Assembly (NCBI GenBank): GCA_001874155.1
Contig: MPDB01000004.1
Span: forward strand, 62,001 to 126,000
Reading direction: 5' to 3'
Source: Vibrio sp. MedPE-SWchi
Lineage (GTDB): Bacteria > Pseudomonadota > Gammaproteobacteria > Enterobacterales > Vibrionaceae
DNA length: 64,000 bases
Both the position numbers and the translations under genes were made by a program. Shown piece by piece: positions 62,610 through 64,000 of this stretch (its first letter is position 1; each line of letters opens with the position of its first letter). The notes below the pieces were generated by a model, which saw nothing but the letters and a program-made list of their open reading frames with translations, did not search any database and was not told the origin of the DNA.

Positions 62610-63743
62610 ATGGCAGTGAATGTAAATACTAACGTATCAGCGATGACAGCACAGCGTTACCTAAACAGCGCGAACAATGCACAACAAACATCAATGGAAC
62701 GTTTATCATCGGGCTTTAAGATCAACAGTGCAAAAGATGACGCTGCTGGCCTTCAAATCTCAAACCGATTAAATGTTCAAAGTCGTGGTCTTGATGTTGC
62801 CGTACGTAACGCAAATGACGGTATTTCAATTGCGCAAACTGCTGAAGGTGCAATGAATGAAACAACCAACATTCTGCAACGTATGCGTGACCTATCTCTA
62901 CAATCAGCAAACGGCTCTAACTCAAAGTCTGAGCGTGTAGCGATTCAAGAAGAAGTTAGCGCACTAAACAACGAACTTAACCGTATCGCAGAGACAACGT
63001 CTTTCGGTGGTAACAAGCTACTTAACGGCACGTTCGACACCAAATCATTCCAAATTGGTGCAGATAACGGTGAAGCAGTTATGTTGTCACTAAGCAACAT
63101 GCGTAGCGATAATGCGGAAATGGGCGGTACGAGCTACAGCACTACAAACGGTCAAGATAAAGACTGGTCTGTACAAGCAGGCGGCAGCGATTTATCAATG
63201 ACATTCAAAGACAAGTTCGGCCAAGACCAAGCGCTGACGATTAACGCTAAAGAAGGCGATGATATCGAGCAGCTAGCAACATACATCAACGGTCAACAAG
63301 ACTTCATCAAAGCGTCTGTGAACGAAGATGGTCAACTACAAATGCTTGCTGGTGCAAATAAAGTCGATGGCGATGTGGCATTTGGTGGTGCACTAGCGGG
63401 CGAACTTGGATTCGAAGCTGGCCAAGCGGTATCGGTAAACGACATTGACGTGACGTCAGTGGGCGGTGCTCAAGAGTCTGTTGCCATCATCGATACAGCA
63501 TTGAACTTTGTTGATAGCCACCGTGCAGAACTGGGTGCATTCCAAAATCGTTTTGACCACGCAATCAGCAACTTAGATAACATCAACGAAAATGTAAATG
63601 CGTCTAAGAGCCGAATCAAAGACACTGACTTTGCTAAAGAAACAACCGCATTGACTAAGTCACAAATTCTTTCGCAAGCATCAAGCTCTATTCTTGCTCA
63701 AGCGAAACAAGCACCAAACTCAGCACTAAGCCTTCTAGGTTAA
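62610..63743 (+). CDS. Flagellin (paralog 4; close homolog of the gene at 5997..7130)
   Basis: [44 protein letters not shown]. The 62553 track start runs through the conserved leader hairpin; SD GGAG precedes 62610. Confidence 0.97.
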   Translation: MAVNVNTNVSAMTAQRYLNSANNAQQTSMERLSSGFKINSAKDDAAGLQISNRLNVQSRGLDVAVRNANDGISIAQTAEGAMNETTNILQRMRDLSLQSANGSNSKSERVAIQEEVSALNNELNRIAETTSFGGNKLLNGTFDTKSFQIGADNGEAVMLSLSNMRSDNAEMGGTSYSTTNGQDKDWSVQAGGSDLSMTFKDKFGQDQALTINAKEGDDIEQLATYINGQQDFIKASVNEDGQLQMLAGANKVDGDVAFGGALAGELGFEAGQAVSVNDIDVTSVGGAQESVAIIDTALNFVDSHRAELGAFQNRFDHAISNLDNINENVNASKSRIKDTDFAKETTALTKSQILSQASSSILAQAKQAPNSALSLLG

Positions 63744-63823
63744 GTCTAGTGCGGAACGGCTCGGTAACCCTTACCTAGCCATTGAGACGAAATTCTCAAA
63801 GTCGCTCTTTAATGAGCACTCCA

Positions 63824-63850
63824 AAAACTCAGCTTCGGCTGGGTTTTTTT
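63824..63850 (+). terminator. Rho-independent terminator with TTCG tetraloop after flagellin 4
   Basis: AAAACTCAGC-TTCG-GCTGGGTTTTTTT. Confidence 0.85.
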
Positions 63851-64000
63851 TGTTTATTGCATCTCAAACTCTTTGAGAGAAACGGAATCGAAACAAAAAA
63901 AGGCTAAAGTTGGGTATCGGGTCTTAAAGGCAAGAATTGAGTCGATTTTCATTTGTGGCAAAATTCTCGATAATTTATTTATACCGTACTTGTGCTCTAA

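Overview
The window is ordinary chromosomal DNA from a gammaproteobacterium. Gene content and order (polar-flagellar flgJKL with several flagellin paralogs, a Met/Leu/Gln tRNA cluster, nutA-type nucleotidase, nas/nir plus nrf loci) point to Vibrio or a close relative; this assignment is inference. Left to right: (i) the 3' part of flgJ, then flgK, flgL and two flagellins; (ii) nine tRNA genes on the minus strand; (iii) housekeeping genes ychF-pth-prs-ispE-lolB / hemA-prfA-prmC-sirB2-sirB1-kdsA; (iv) nutA, ybaK, uraA with a PurR operator, DUF2066/DUF2069 genes, arsC-like, bepA, perM, an MCP, bcp, gcvR, dapA, bamC, dapE and others; (v) an assimilatory nitrate/nitrite block (nasA divergent from cobA-nirBD-narK-PP2C/kinase), a second MCP, and a dissimilatory nrf block (nrfA divergent from nrfBCDE-dsbE-like-nrfF); (vi) a Dyp-type peroxidase and a second flagellin pair. 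I saw no CRISPR array, phage, transposon or integron. The most interesting signals are non-coding: hairpins in all four flagellin 5' leaders, with one hairpin conserved between two distant paralogs through a pairing-preserving change; a repeated 10-bp stem-loop before three tRNA-Leu genes that pairs fully only on the transcribed strand; and a helically phased KGTGCA direct-repeat array next to a perfect NarL/NarP 7-2-7 site in the nasA/cobA intergenic region. At the protein level, notable points are an orphan NrfG-like TPR protein and a PP2C-kinase fusion with atypical catalytic motifs at the end of the nir operon.
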